Of a DNA stretch of 64,000 nucleotides, positions 24,876 through 33,211 are shown piece after piece; within the stretch, counting starts at the first letter, position 1; the number at the start of each line of letters is the position of its first letter. Origin of the DNA: Defluviitaleaceae bacterium (lineage in GTDB: Bacteria; Bacillota; Clostridia; Lachnospirales; WQUN01). Position numbers and translations under genes: made by a program. The notes under the pieces are model-generated. The model made no database searches, was not told the DNA's origin, and saw only the letters and a program-made list of their open reading frames with translations. The stretch lies in contig WRAH01000003.1 of assembly GCA_009780315.1 (NCBI GenBank), positions 89,496 through 153,495 of the forward strand, read 5' to 3'.

Positions 24876-26705
24876 ATGCACAAATTTTTAAAGAAAGCCG
24901 TTTCACTTGCTTTGGCAAGCGCAATGGTTTTATCCAGCTTTTCATTGGTTTTTGCTAACGAAGCCGTATATGAAGAAGCACCTATTCTGTTTACAGATAC
25001 CTTTGACTTCTTGTCGGACACAAAAACAGCGGCACTTACCCAAGCCTATCAGGCTATGGAAACCATGGATGTATCGGGGCTTTCCTTTGCAGTGGTTCAC
25101 CGTGACACAAATCACACATGGACACGGGGTGTAGGATTTGCAGATGTAGAAAACGAACGTGGTGTAACAGAGGATACACTCTTTGACATTGGCTCTGTGA
25201 CAAAACTTTTCACGGCTATTTCAATTATGCAATTGGTTGAACAGGGCGTACTTGACCTTGACGAACCAATCACCACGTATTTACCAGACTTTTCTGTTTT
25301 GTCTCACCCTGTCAATGGTGGGGATTACCGCAATATTACAACCAGAATGTTGCTTGCCCATGTGGCGGGTTTGCCTGGAGACATGTTTGGTGGTTTTGGC
25401 ACAATAGGGGCGCATTACCCTGCATTTATGAACAACATGCTTCCACGGCTTGCAGGGGTACACATGTACAATGTAGAGACTGACCGTATGGCATACTCTA
25501 ATGTGGGATATACGGTTTTGGGCATACTTGTAGCAGAAGTTTCAGGCTTTGCAGCAGACGGTGATTTTTTCCATGGCTTTGCAAACTATATACAAGAAAA
25601 TATTTTTGACCCGCTGGATATGGCTTCTACCACCTTCTTTCCAAATGAAGATGAAGTAGATGTTTCTTTGCCCTATATCACCGCTTCCCTTCCAGCGGCT
25701 GACCGTGTGTTTGCCAACGCAACATCCGTAGGCGGGCTTTACAGTAACGCGTATGATATGGCACGGTTTATGCATATGCTTTTAAACTTTGGGGAACTTG
25801 ACGGCAACCGCATTCTGTCAGAAGCATATTTTGCACAAATGGTTGAAGTACAGGATTTTGACTTCTCACTTTCACCAATGATGCAGTATGCCCTTGGGTT
25901 TATCTACTGGACTTGGATAGACGGCACTTCACACATGGGGCATGACGGCGGATGGATAAATTATTTTACAGGCTTAGTTTTAGATTTCGAGCATGGCATT
26001 GGCGTTTTTGGAACGACCAATAGCGTAAGCGGTGCGTCGGTGTCTTTGCAAGCACCTATTACCATGTTGGCTGACGCAAGATATGAGTTAGAGGGTATTG
26101 CGTCTCCAGTTGGGCCATTGCCTGAAAGAGAGCCGATTGAACTGTCACTAGAAGCACTGGAGGTTTTCACTGGATACTATGTAGGGCTTGGACATCTTCG
26201 TATTTCAGAAGAAGGTAAGTTATACTTTGCAGATACACTAGGCCCAGATGCCCACTTAGAATTTACACCATACTCTGACGGTAGCTTTGATTCAATACTT
26301 GGTCGTTTTTGGTTTAAAGAAATTGCAGGACGTATGATTCTTATGCAGGGCGAATTGGGTATCATTCCTGGCCCAGAGCGCATAGACTTGTGGCAAGCAG
26401 ATGAAAGCCTAGACCGTTGGATTGGCGACACATGGCGTTATCAAACCACTGTGCCTAACAGTATTTTTAATGTGCCAGAGGCAACAATCACTGTTGGTGT
26501 AGACGAAGATGGTTATGCATTTTTGACAAGTTTAGCAGGGTCAGTACGCATTGGAATGATTGACGAATACACCTTCTATGTATTAGGCACAAGCCGAGGG
26601 CTTGGTGGCGTTATTCAATTTGGTATCGAAGAAGACGGCACAAAATGGCTGCAAGGCTGGGGTACAAGATATGTAATGGATGTAGAAAGTGATTTAGACG
26701 CATAA
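24876..26705 (+). CDS. Secreted serine hydrolase of the beta-lactamase/PBP4* family
   Basis: A 609-residue exported protein: signal peptide at residues 1-27 (basic start, long hydrophobic stretch, FANEA cleavage). The class C-like domain has the nucleophile motif S-V-T-K within FDIGSVTKLFTAISI (about residue 107), YSN (about residue 208) as the tyrosine motif and HMGHDGGW (about residue 354) as the third motif. A beta-rich C-terminal domain of about 200 residues follows. Family members are D-amino-acid peptidases or esterases rather than true beta-lactamases. AAGGAGG precedes the ATG. Regulated separately or by readthrough from the ABC operon; a terminator closes it. Confidence 0.88.
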   Translation: MHKFLKKAVSLALASAMVLSSFSLVFANEAVYEEAPILFTDTFDFLSDTKTAALTQAYQAMETMDVSGLSFAVVHRDTNHTWTRGVGFADVENERGVTEDTLFDIGSVTKLFTAISIMQLVEQGVLDLDEPITTYLPDFSVLSHPVNGGDYRNITTRMLLAHVAGLPGDMFGGFGTIGAHYPAFMNNMLPRLAGVHMYNVETDRMAYSNVGYTVLGILVAEVSGFAADGDFFHGFANYIQENIFDPLDMASTTFFPNEDEVDVSLPYITASLPAADRVFANATSVGGLYSNAYDMARFMHMLLNFGELDGNRILSEAYFAQMVEVQDFDFSLSPMMQYALGFIYWTWIDGTSHMGHDGGWINYFTGLVLDFEHGIGVFGTTNSVSGASVSLQAPITMLADARYELEGIASPVGPLPEREPIELSLEALEVFTGYYVGLGHLRISEEGKLYFADTLGPDAHLEFTPYSDGSFDSILGRFWFKEIAGRMILMQGELGIIPGPERIDLWQADESLDRWIGDTWRYQTTVPNSIFNVPEATITVGVDEDGYAFLTSLAGSVRIGMIDEYTFYVLGTSRGLGGVIQFGIEEDGTKWLQGWGTRYVMDVESDLDA

Positions 26706-26712
26706 TAAAATA

Positions 26713-26760
26713 AAAAAAGTAGCGGTCTTGGGTTTTTAAACCCGAGGCCGCTCTTTTTTT
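26713..26760. terminator. Bidirectional terminator between the serine hydrolase and the FlhB-like gene
   Basis: AGCGGTCTTGGGTTT (26721-26735) pairs with AAACCCGAGGCCGCT (26738-26752), with two G-U-type positions, flanked by A7 on the left and T7 on the right. The stop region of the minus-strand FlhB-like gene lies inside the stem. Confidence 0.9.
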
Positions 26761-27041
26761 GCTGTTTCTTGTTTGTCCAAATCGTTGATAAAAACTAAAA
26801 TTTGTGCAACGACTTCATAAAGGTCTGGGGGAATATGGTCGCCAATATCTAGGCGGGTGAGGTCTTCGGCAAGGGCCGCATCTTTGTGTATGACCACATC
26901 AGAATTTTGGGCATTCTCAAGGATTTTTTCCGCAATGAAGCCTGCGCCTTTGGCTAGGATTTTAGGCGCGACTTCATCTGGATTATATTTGATTGCGACA
27001 GCCTTTTGCCTTGGGTTCAAGGGCTTTTTAAAATTATCCAT
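26736..27041 (-). CDS. Stand-alone FlhB C-terminal domain protein (YlqH-like)
   Basis: A 101-residue protein matching the cytoplasmic domain of FlhB/YscU: QKAVAIKYNPDEVAPKILAKG (about residues 12-32), then GDHIPPDLYEVVAQILVFI. The NPTH autocleavage site of true FlhB is absent; the corresponding part is YNPDE. In Bacillus the homologous ylqH also stands beside ylqG and rnhB, as here, away from the flagellar operon. It could interact with the export apparatus, but its role is not established. ATG 27041 follows AAGGAG. The end lies within a terminator. Confidence 0.83.
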   Translation of the reverse strand: MDNFKKPLNPRQKAVAIKYNPDEVAPKILAKGAGFIAEKILENAQNSDVVIHKDAALAEDLTRLDIGDHIPPDLYEVVAQILVFINDLDKQETAKKERPRV

Positions 27042-27051
27042 CAGGTTCTCC

Positions 27052-28110
27052 TTAAACGCGCATGTCGAATGTATAACGCTTTGGCACGGGGGTAGGTTTT
27101 TGCTGATTATTTGGCAGGGCAGAGCGTATGGTAAATGGTTCGGTTATGGGTTTAAATTCGGTCATTGTAAGGGAAATGCCCTTTTGATTTAACAAGGCAG
27201 TTAGACGTGGTGTGTTTTGTTTTAGACATTGTAAAGTGGTATCTTTTGCGGCATGAAAGGCTAATGTACCATTTTGAATAGATACTTCCACCCGCCCTAG
27301 TGTAGGGGTTTCAACAGCAATGATAGCGGTGTTTGATACATGGGTGCTGGAATGAACTTCTGCAACCAATGATGCATAAGGTATTTGAAAATATTTACGG
27401 TGTTTCAAATGTGCCATAAATAATATCATGTCCCGTGCTTTTTCTAATGCTTCTTTTTTATAAGCTTCTTTTACAGTTGCCACATTTTTTAATGGAATGA
27501 GTTGCTCGTAAATTTTTGCATATAATTGACGGTAAAAATGTAGGATACCCTTGGGTGAAGGGTGAGGGTGGGCAACAGATGAACATTCGCTTAATAAAAG
27601 TTGAGGATTGTGCAAAATTTGGTTGAGTGCTTGAATGGTGTCTAATGACACAGGCATGTCTTCACCCAGTAGAAAAATGACGCTGTCAATATTTAATGCC
27701 TGTGCTTCTTTACTGGCATGGGCAAAAAATGTGACTTTGTGTAAAACTTGTGCGTCAACAGGGATACCCCTGTCTATAATGCCCCGCCCAAGGGCAAGCA
27801 TTTCAGGGGTCACAGAAAGCCCCGCATTGGTTATTGCGTCAGTAAGCATATTATTTTTCTTTGTGTCTGGGTCAGCCTTTACCATTTCCAATACAATTTT
27901 GCCTTCAAAGTCATTTTCCCGTACAGAAAATAAACTCACTTCCCCAATACGTGCATCAGGTAAAACCATTGACCGTGCTGTATAAAGTTCACCGCCACTA
28001 AAGCGAATAACAACTTCCCCTGGGCGTATATCGTGAATCATTGCACGAAAAATATCCCCTGGGTGAAGTTCATGAAATCGGCGAATTGCCACGACTGAAA
28101 GATTTTTCAT
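27052..28110 (-). CDS. YlqG-like protein of unknown function
   Basis: A 352-residue protein placed exactly between rnhB and the FlhB-like gene, as ylqG is in Bacillus. The first half starts with a beta-barrel-like segment (VVAIRRFHELHPGDIFRAMI...GEVVIRFSGGELYTARS), the middle is helical, and the C-terminal 100 residues include LGRVEVSIQNGTLAFHAAKD, reminiscent of the FliK C-terminal domain, which would make sense next to an FlhB domain protein; that link is my inference. ATG 28110 overlaps the rnhB stop (ATGA) with AAAGGTG upstream. Confidence 0.7.
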   Translation of the reverse strand: MKNLSVVAIRRFHELHPGDIFRAMIHDIRPGEVVIRFSGGELYTARSMVLPDARIGEVSLFSVRENDFEGKIVLEMVKADPDTKKNNMLTDAITNAGLSVTPEMLALGRGIIDRGIPVDAQVLHKVTFFAHASKEAQALNIDSVIFLLGEDMPVSLDTIQALNQILHNPQLLLSECSSVAHPHPSPKGILHFYRQLYAKIYEQLIPLKNVATVKEAYKKEALEKARDMILFMAHLKHRKYFQIPYASLVAEVHSSTHVSNTAIIAVETPTLGRVEVSIQNGTLAFHAAKDTTLQCLKQNTPRLTALLNQKGISLTMTEFKPITEPFTIRSALPNNQQKPTPVPKRYTFDMRV

Positions 28111-28736
28111 AACTGATGGTTCACCTTTCTGCAAAAACTTCTGCGATGTTCGGGACAAAGCCCATACTTTTCAATTGCATGTTTGTGTGCAACTGTACCA
28201 TAACCCTTGTGTTGGTCAAAGCCATATTCAGGATACTGCTTATGCATAGTCTCCATCATAGTATCCCGTTCTACTTTAGCCAGTATACTTGCCGCCCCAA
28301 TTAAATGACTGAAAAAATCGCCCTTGACAATGGAAATTGTGGGACACCCGCAGAGTGGGGCAGTTGTGCCGTCAATCAGCGCGACAGCCTGTTTGGTTTC
28401 ATTTAAAACACCATCAATCGCCTGTCCCATGGCAAGCATGGTGGCTTGTAAAATATTTATTCTATCAATTTCAGCTGCATGAACGATGCCAAAAGCGTAA
28501 GCTATGGCGGCAGTCTTTATTTCAGCCGCCAATTGCCCACGCTTTAAAGGGGATAACTTTTTAGAATCCGTTACCCCTTCAATCACTAACTCCTTTGGAA
28601 GTATTAGCGCGCAAGCAACAACAGGCCCAACAAGGGGGCCGCGCCCTGCTTCATCCACGCCAATGACAGGGGAAAATCCGCTCTTGTACAAAAGGCCTTC
28701 AAAGATATTTGGCGCAGTTTTAACCGCCCTAGGCAT
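28107..28736 (-). CDS. rnhB: Ribonuclease HII
   Basis: A 209-residue type 2 RNase H that removes RNA from RNA-DNA hybrids and single ribonucleotides from DNA. The N-terminal catalytic motif IGVDEAGRGPLVGPVVACA (about residues 23-41) carries the DE pair; VTDSKKLSP, the central ALIDGT and the C-terminal HKGYGTVAHKHAIEKYG are all present. It overlaps the SpoIIM-like gene upstream by eight bases and the YlqG-like gene by four. Confidence 0.95.
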   Translation of the reverse strand: MPRAVKTAPNIFEGLLYKSGFSPVIGVDEAGRGPLVGPVVACALILPKELVIEGVTDSKKLSPLKRGQLAAEIKTAAIAYAFGIVHAAEIDRINILQATMLAMGQAIDGVLNETKQAVALIDGTTAPLCGCPTISIVKGDFFSHLIGAASILAKVERDTMMETMHKQYPEYGFDQHKGYGTVAHKHAIEKYGLCPEHRRSFCRKVNHQL

Positions 28737-29697
28737 CTTTATGGATTCTCATGGAGTAAACAATAAATCCAATGCCTGTCAATGCAGCAAAAGTCAGCTT
28801 TAACCAAGGGTTAATCCCAAGAGGGGTAAAAAAACCTTCAATAACAGCTGCAATCACCAGCATAGCCACAACACCAGGCATAAGTACAGCGGCTTGCTTT
28901 GCACTGGCAATTAAAGCATGTCGTCGTGTTAAATCTCCTGGGATTAGCAAACCCTTACCTATCATAAGCCCGCCGCCGCCGCAAAGGAAAATAGCCATAA
29001 GTTCCAGCACCCCGTGGGGAAGAATGAGTGAATAGGCTATCAGCATGTCCGCACCGCTTTGATGAAAAAATCCCATGAGTGCGCCAACAATAAGCCCGTT
29101 GTAAACTAAAATAAAAATTGTGCCAATGCCGCCTAAAATACCAAAAGCAAAGGTCATAAACGCCACTCTAACATTATTTGTTCCAATCACAGCGGTCATG
29201 TAGGCATAATCCCAAGCAACACCACCGTCACCCCAATCAGGGGTTTCCCCTTCTAAAGTACCATCCCCTATCCAGCCAGGCATGATGGTTTGCAAATTTG
29301 CAGGGTCACTTGAAACATAAAACCCTGCAAAAACAACACCCAACGCAAAAAAAGCCGCGGCAACAGCCCAAAAACGCCAAGTATCACGCACGGCTTGGGG
29401 GAAGGTGTAGGCAAAGTATTCCCAAACTTGCCCAAACCCGCCTTTTTCTCTGACATAGAAAAAATTATGGGCTACGCCAACAATTCTGTTTAAGTAAGGC
29501 AATGCATTGCCTGTGGGAAAATGTGTCTTGGCGTAGGCAAGATGATGGCTGGCAAGCCGAAAAAGTCGAGAAAACTCTCGAACTTCATCAACTGCCAGCC
29601 CTTTAACGCCCCTTCTGCTTTTAGCCAAATGATGATTAAAAGCTTCTAGGGTCTTCCATGTCTCTTCATTTTTTGCAATAAACTTTACTTCTGTCAT
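28729..29697 (-). CDS. SpoIIM/DUF95-family membrane protein
   Basis: A 322-residue integral membrane protein. A soluble helical N-terminus of about 100 residues (LNRIVGVAHNFFYVREKGGF) precedes six or so spans; the diagnostic block NNVRVAFMTFAFGILGGIGTIF...NGLIVGALMGFF and LPHGVLELMAIFLCGGGGLMIG identifies the SpoIIM family. SpoIIM itself takes part in engulfment, but this longer DUF95 type with a soluble N-terminal part is widespread in non-sporulating bacteria too, so a sporulation role is not shown. Operon with rnhB. Confidence 0.85.
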   Translation of the reverse strand: MTEVKFIAKNEETWKTLEAFNHHLAKSRRGVKGLAVDEVREFSRLFRLASHHLAYAKTHFPTGNALPYLNRIVGVAHNFFYVREKGGFGQVWEYFAYTFPQAVRDTWRFWAVAAAFFALGVVFAGFYVSSDPANLQTIMPGWIGDGTLEGETPDWGDGGVAWDYAYMTAVIGTNNVRVAFMTFAFGILGGIGTIFILVYNGLIVGALMGFFHQSGADMLIAYSLILPHGVLELMAIFLCGGGGLMIGKGLLIPGDLTRRHALIASAKQAAVLMPGVVAMLVIAAVIEGFFTPLGINPWLKLTFAALTGIGFIVYSMRIHKDA

Positions 29698-29705
29698 TCC
29701 CTATC

Positions 29706-30959
29706 CTAAATTTCGCTTTCGTTGACAGTAATGTTAATTAAGTCACTATACCAAATCATGGCTTCTTTGTAGGCATAGTGAATTTGGTCAATGGTAATAT
29801 TGCGCACCAATGCCACCCGTGAAATTTCTTTCCAATGTCCTAGTTCGTATTGCTGTACGAAGAATAGCACACTAAAGAAATCACCACTGCCATCTACCAG
29901 CGCGTTATGGATTGGGGGTGGAACAAACACGAGTTTAAAGGCTTCTTGAATAGGCATATCCAGCACAACGTCAAGGACAGAAAACAGACCTAAAAGGAAT
30001 AGGTTTTCCTGTACAATCGCCATTTCAAAATGCCGTGCTAAATTTTCGCAAAACTTTGCACGGATAAGGGACAGCCTTGTAATTTCAGAAGGACTATCAA
30101 CACAAAGGGCGTTTGAAACGGCTGTGCTTACCCATTTTTTAATTTCTTTTTGCCCAAGCATTGCCGCGGCTTGGTTAAGGTTTTTAACTTCTGTGCGGGA
30201 TTTGCTGGAGGTGTTGACTAGGCGCATGAACTGAATCGCAAGGGCAGTATCCTGCCGAACAGTGCGTGTAAAGGTTTGAAAATCAAAATCATCTTGATTG
30301 ACGATATTAAGCAATTGAATATAGTTGGTTTTGAGGGGAGAAAGGGCGTTTTGCTTGGCATTAGAAGGCATATGTACCTTATAAAATGCACCGTCAAACA
30401 GGCTTATTTTTGCATTGGCAGAGTTTTTAATATTATCAAAAATCGTCTTTTCACCAATATCTGTTGCAACTACTGTGACTTTAGGCAACGCAGTTTTGAT
30501 GGCTATAGAGCTTTCTATAAGCTTTTCTGTACTTACCTTTAAAAACACATGGCTGATATAAGGGGTAAATGATTCCACATAGTTCATGTTTCCTGTGAAA
30601 TATACCGCAAATTTGTAGCCTCGCCCTGTAAGTTCTTTACACCTTTGAATCACCAATGGGTCAGGGGTGGTTGACGCGTCTAGTAAGAAGATAATTTTTT
30701 CTGGCTCTTCTGTAATATTGCGCGTCAGGTCTGTCACCAGTTGAATTTGGGTGATGGGAATAAAGATGTCTTTATCCTGAGTGAGCGCGTCTAGCCCCAC
30801 TTCATTCATAAAATCTATAAAAGGCGAATCCATTGCCCTGTCTAATGGGTTGGACTTTGTAGATTCTAAAATGGCATTGCCATATTGGGCAGCCATATAG
30901 TACCCTTTCACTTTCATGTCACTATTAAATAGAGGTTTGGATACAATCAATAAATTCAT
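29706..30959 (-). CDS. Degenerate EAL + HDOD domain signalling protein
   Basis: A 417-residue protein with the layout of the YuxH/CdgJ group: residues 1-200 align in shape with an EAL barrel (start LLIVSKPLFNSDMKVKGYY), but no E-x-L/ExLxR catalytic motif is present, so c-di-GMP hydrolysis is unlikely. Residues about 205-400 form an HDOD domain (LLNIVNQDDFDFQTFTRTV, IQFMRLVNTSS, AAAMLGQKEIKKWV). Such proteins commonly affect motility or stress signalling as adaptors. Eight bases separate its stop codon from the next gene. Confidence 0.8.
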   Translation of the reverse strand: MNLLIVSKPLFNSDMKVKGYYMAAQYGNAILESTKSNPLDRAMDSPFIDFMNEVGLDALTQDKDIFIPITQIQLVTDLTRNITEEPEKIIFLLDASTTPDPLVIQRCKELTGRGYKFAVYFTGNMNYVESFTPYISHVFLKVSTEKLIESSIAIKTALPKVTVVATDIGEKTIFDNIKNSANAKISLFDGAFYKVHMPSNAKQNALSPLKTNYIQLLNIVNQDDFDFQTFTRTVRQDTALAIQFMRLVNTSSKSRTEVKNLNQAAAMLGQKEIKKWVSTAVSNALCVDSPSEITRLSLIRAKFCENLARHFEMAIVQENLFLLGLFSVLDVVLDMPIQEAFKLVFVPPPIHNALVDGSGDFFSVLFFVQQYELGHWKEISRVALVRNITIDQIHYAYKEAMIWYSDLINITVNESEI

Positions 30960-31037
30960 GAATACCCCGCTCCTGGCGCAAATTTTAGTGTTTTGATAAT
31001 TAGTATTAACTCATTATACAGTAGTCGTGAGCGGTAT

Positions 31038-31883
31038 TCAAGGGTTTTTCTTCGGAAGCTTTCCAAGTATTTCTTCAACAGTGCGTTTGTTGGCACGATT
31101 GACCCGTTTAATTCGGAAAAGCCCGTCCAAATCTCCTCTGGAAAATAGATTCATTCCTTCCTCGCAACCGAAGCTTGCAACCATGCCTAGTTCCTCCAGC
31201 ACTTTTTGTGAACCTTCTCCAATAACCCCTAGGGGATAAATAAATGCTGTGGGAATATGCCCAATATTTTCACTGCAAGCGTCTTGAAGTTTTTTTAAAT
31301 CTTCACGTAAGCGTATATGATAGGCTTCGTCAGATTCCCCTTTGCGCCGTCCGCTTCCATTTTTGCCGTGGAGGTCATAGCTGTGGTTTTGAATTTCTAC
31401 AAGCCCTGACTCATGAAGTGCCAACACTTGCCCCCATGTTAAATTAGGATACTTTGCTTTGGGGTTTTCTTCTGCCAAGGGTGTATACTGGTCTGCCGTT
31501 GCCCCAATAATGGCTACGATTGCCCGCATGTTGTACTTTTGCAAAAGGGGCAAAACATATTCATAGTCGCCTGAATTGCCGTCGTCAAAAGTAAGCATGA
31601 TGGGTTTTTCGGGGAGTTGACCCATGTTGTTGACAAAGTTGAATAAATCTTCCATGACAATGGGTGTGTATCCATTATCCCGCAAATACACCAAGTCTGT
31701 CTCAAAGTCATCAGGGCGAATGCCGTACTTGCCAATGTACTTAGACTGTTCTGTAACCAAATGATACATAATCACAGGCACTTCTATTTCTACTGATTCC
31801 AGTACTTCCAATACTTCTACTGCCTGAACCCGCACCCCAAAAGCCATCATTGCCACAAAAAAAAGCATAAAAAAATTCCGCAT
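31038..31883 (-). CDS. Secreted polysaccharide deacetylase (CE4)
   Basis: A 281-residue exported enzyme. The signal peptide is MRNFFMLFFVAMMAFGVRV. The NodB domain shows motif 1 MLTFDDGN (about residues 92-99), motif 2 H-S-Y-D-L-H with the metal-binding histidines and motif 3 FIYPLGV. It likely deacetylates peptidoglycan or another cell-surface sugar polymer. The start at 31883 fits the signal peptide; the nearest purine-rich site (AAAGGAGAG) is about 13 bases upstream, longer than ideal, so the start could be slightly different. Confidence 0.87.
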   Translation of the reverse strand: MRNFFMLFFVAMMAFGVRVQAVEVLEVLESVEIEVPVIMYHLVTEQSKYIGKYGIRPDDFETDLVYLRDNGYTPIVMEDLFNFVNNMGQLPEKPIMLTFDDGNSGDYEYVLPLLQKYNMRAIVAIIGATADQYTPLAEENPKAKYPNLTWGQVLALHESGLVEIQNHSYDLHGKNGSGRRKGESDEAYHIRLREDLKKLQDACSENIGHIPTAFIYPLGVIGEGSQKVLEELGMVASFGCEEGMNLFSRGDLDGLFRIKRVNRANKRTVEEILGKLPKKNP

Positions 31884-31955
31884 GATTTTAGAAACACTCT
31901 CCTTTGGAGATAGTATTCCAATCATGCAGAAAAATTAGTGATGTAAATTATTGGT

Positions 31956-32429
31956 CTAGCCTAATATAAAAGATTCAAGTGTTTTACCAAACATTTGCTC
32001 TTGACCCACATGGCGAAAACCTACTTTTTTTATGACGCTGATAGATGCGAGATTTTCTGGGTATGATATGGCAATAAGGGGGCGGGGGCTGTGTGTGTCC
32101 AGTATAGCTTTTGCGGCTTCGGTGGCGTATCCTTTGCCCCAAGCATTTTCCCCGTAAGCATACATAAGTTCTTTTCTGCCATCAGGCAAACCGCGTACAC
32201 CGCTGTATCCCAGCAATTGACCCCTTTCACGCTCAACGACAGCATATACCCCAAGTCCATGACCCCATGTAGATTCAAGTGAGTCAATAAACCGCTTGAT
32301 ATTTTCTCTTAGTATGGCTTGACCTGTGCCTAAGTAGCGGTATACGTTGGGGTTGGTCATAATATCCGCAAATGCCTGTTCGTCTTCTGATGTAAAGCGT
32401 CTTAAAATAAGTCTTTCTGTGTCAAGCAT
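31956..32429 (-). CDS. GNAT acetyltransferase (RimJ/RimL-like)
   Basis: A 157-residue N-acetyltransferase. It begins LDTERLILRRFTSED, typical of the RimJ/RimL subgroup acting on protein N-termini or amino compounds; the acetyl-CoA loop is AWGKGYATEAAKAILD (about residues 96-111), and SISVIKKVGFRHVGQE ends the domain. ATG 32429 follows AGGAGG. Substrate not predictable. It lies downstream of the AbrB-type gene with a terminator-like structure between them. Confidence 0.88.
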   Translation of the reverse strand: MLDTERLILRRFTSEDEQAFADIMTNPNVYRYLGTGQAILRENIKRFIDSLESTWGHGLGVYAVVERERGQLLGYSGVRGLPDGRKELMYAYGENAWGKGYATEAAKAILDTHSPRPLIAISYPENLASISVIKKVGFRHVGQEQMFGKTLESFILG

Positions 32430-32453
32430 TGTACATCCTCCTATAATTTCACT

Positions 32454-32540
32454 TGCTAAAGTGTAAAAAAATTCCCCATACATTAGAATATCCTCCATTT
32501 AAGGCAACACTTCAATGTATGGGGAAAATAATACTTTAGC
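32454..32540 (-). terminator. Nested inverted repeat acting as terminator of the AbrB-type gene
   Basis: An outer 8-base arm GCTAAAGT (32454-32461) pairs with ACTTTAGC (32533-32540) and an inner 13-base arm TTCCCCATACATT (32472-32484) pairs with 32514-32526. Read on the minus strand, the inner stem is followed by T7, so it looks like a terminator directly after the AbrB-type stop. The 29-base loop and the second outer stem are unusual for a simple terminator. Confidence 0.65.
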
Positions 32541-32849
32541 TTATGCTGATTTTAATATGATAATGTTATCATTAACATAAAGTGCAACGGTACTGCCTGC
32601 TTTCCAGCCTTGTTGACTTAATAGTTCATGAGAAAATGTTACCCTGTGCAGTTCGTCTAGGGTGCTGGTGTAGTTGTAACAGGTACATGCGGGGATGGGC
32701 TCACCGTCTACACGCTGTAAAATGACAATCGTGTCTATTGGGGTGAGGGAAACCTGCATGTTTGCTCTTAAATTAAGTTTGGTTCTAATCTCGACGGGCA
32801 AAACCATCCGTCCTAGTTCGTCAATACCTCTGGAGCTGTATCGTTCCAT
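32541..32849 (-). CDS. AbrB/SpoVT-type transcriptional regulator
   Basis: A 102-residue protein. The N-terminal swapped-hairpin domain (SRGIDELGRMVLPVEIRTKL, residues 6-25) is the standard AbrB DNA-binding motif, and a second weaker copy ends the protein (LHRVTFSHELLSQQGWKAGS, then VALYVNDNIII). The C-x-C pair near residue 55 (ACTC) is odd for the family. AAGGAGG precedes the ATG and is abutted by a perfect 11-bp hairpin in the leader. Transition-state regulation is likely by family but its targets are unknown. Confidence 0.85.
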   Translation of the reverse strand: MERYSSRGIDELGRMVLPVEIRTKLNLRANMQVSLTPIDTIVILQRVDGEPIPACTCYNYTSTLDELHRVTFSHELLSQQGWKAGSTVALYVNDNIIILKSA

Positions 32850-32865
32850 GGCTTAACGCCTCCTT

Positions 32866-32891
32866 ATAATTTATTTGCCGAAATAAATTAT
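32866..32891 (-). promoter_or_regulatory. Perfect hairpin against the ribosome site of the AbrB-type gene
   Basis: ATAATTTATTT (32866-32876) and AAATAAATTAT (32881-32891) form an 11-bp stem with a four-base GCCG loop. The stem ends one base from the AAGGAGG ribosome site (minus strand 32865-32859), so folding could affect translation or mRNA stability. Confidence 0.6.
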
Positions 32892-32900
32892 GCATATAAG

Positions 32901-32938
32901 GATGGCCGCCATCACCTAAGTTAAACAGGTTCGCCATA
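32901..32938 (-). repeat. Leader copy of the 33-kb structured-RNA repeat (copy A)
   Basis: Read on the minus strand this segment contains GAACCTGTTTA, then TTAGGTGATGGC, nearly identical to the plus-strand copy at 33058-33083. It lies in the presumed leader of the AbrB-type gene. Both copies can form a small CCT/AGG stem. Confidence 0.6.
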
Positions 32939-33007
32939 ACACACACAACATTTGCATTGTATCGCTATCGCATAGGTTAATTAAAAACATCTCAAGGCGG
33001 GGGATGC

Positions 33008-33036
33008 TTGAAAATGTGAGGTGATTGTTGTAAAAT
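33008..33036 (+). promoter_or_regulatory. Promoter in front of the 33-kb RNA candidate
   Basis: TTGAAA at 33008-33013, a 17-base spacer and TAAAAT at 33031-33036. No protein gene follows on this strand before the terminator at 33178-33203, so the product would be a short RNA of about 160 bases. Confidence 0.65.
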
Positions 33037-33042
33037 AAAATT

Positions 33043-33203
33043 GCCGTGGTGGCAGGTGAACCTGTTTATATTAGGCGATGGCTAAGTGCATCCCTATATA
33101 AGCTGACGGGTGGGCTAACACCTGTTCAGCTACTGCGGTACTTCCACTTTATTTCCGCACCTGTATTTTACCATATGACTTCCTCTAGGGGAAGCTTTTT
33201 TTT
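33043..33203 (+). ncRNA. Candidate structured small RNA (copy B)
   Basis: Between a sigma-A type promoter and a T-tract hairpin lies about 160 bases without an open frame. CAGGTG (33053-33058) pairs with CACCTG (33119-33124), and GTGG/GCCG near the 5' end can pair with CTAC/CGGT near 33130-33138, closing a multi-stem element. Its 5' block (GAACCTGTTTA...TTAGGCGATGGC) is repeated in inverted orientation at 32901-32938. It was compared from memory with 6S, SRP, RNase P, tmRNA and the common riboswitches and matched none. Confidence 0.5.
33178..33203 (+). terminator. Terminator of the 33-kb RNA candidate
   Basis: CTTCC and GGAAG form a short stem around TCTAGG, followed by eight T's. Confidence 0.6.
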
Positions 33204-33211
33204 GACAAATT

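Noticed and set aside
24876..26705. True beta-lactamase (antibiotic resistance gene)
   Set aside because: Third motif is H-x-G and a large extra C-terminal domain is present, fitting PBP4*-like hydrolases or esterases rather than resistance enzymes.
32541..32849. MraZ displaced from the division cluster
   Set aside because: Only 102 residues and lacks the paired D-x-x-x-R motifs of MraZ; the N-terminal motif is that of AbrB/SpoVT regulators.
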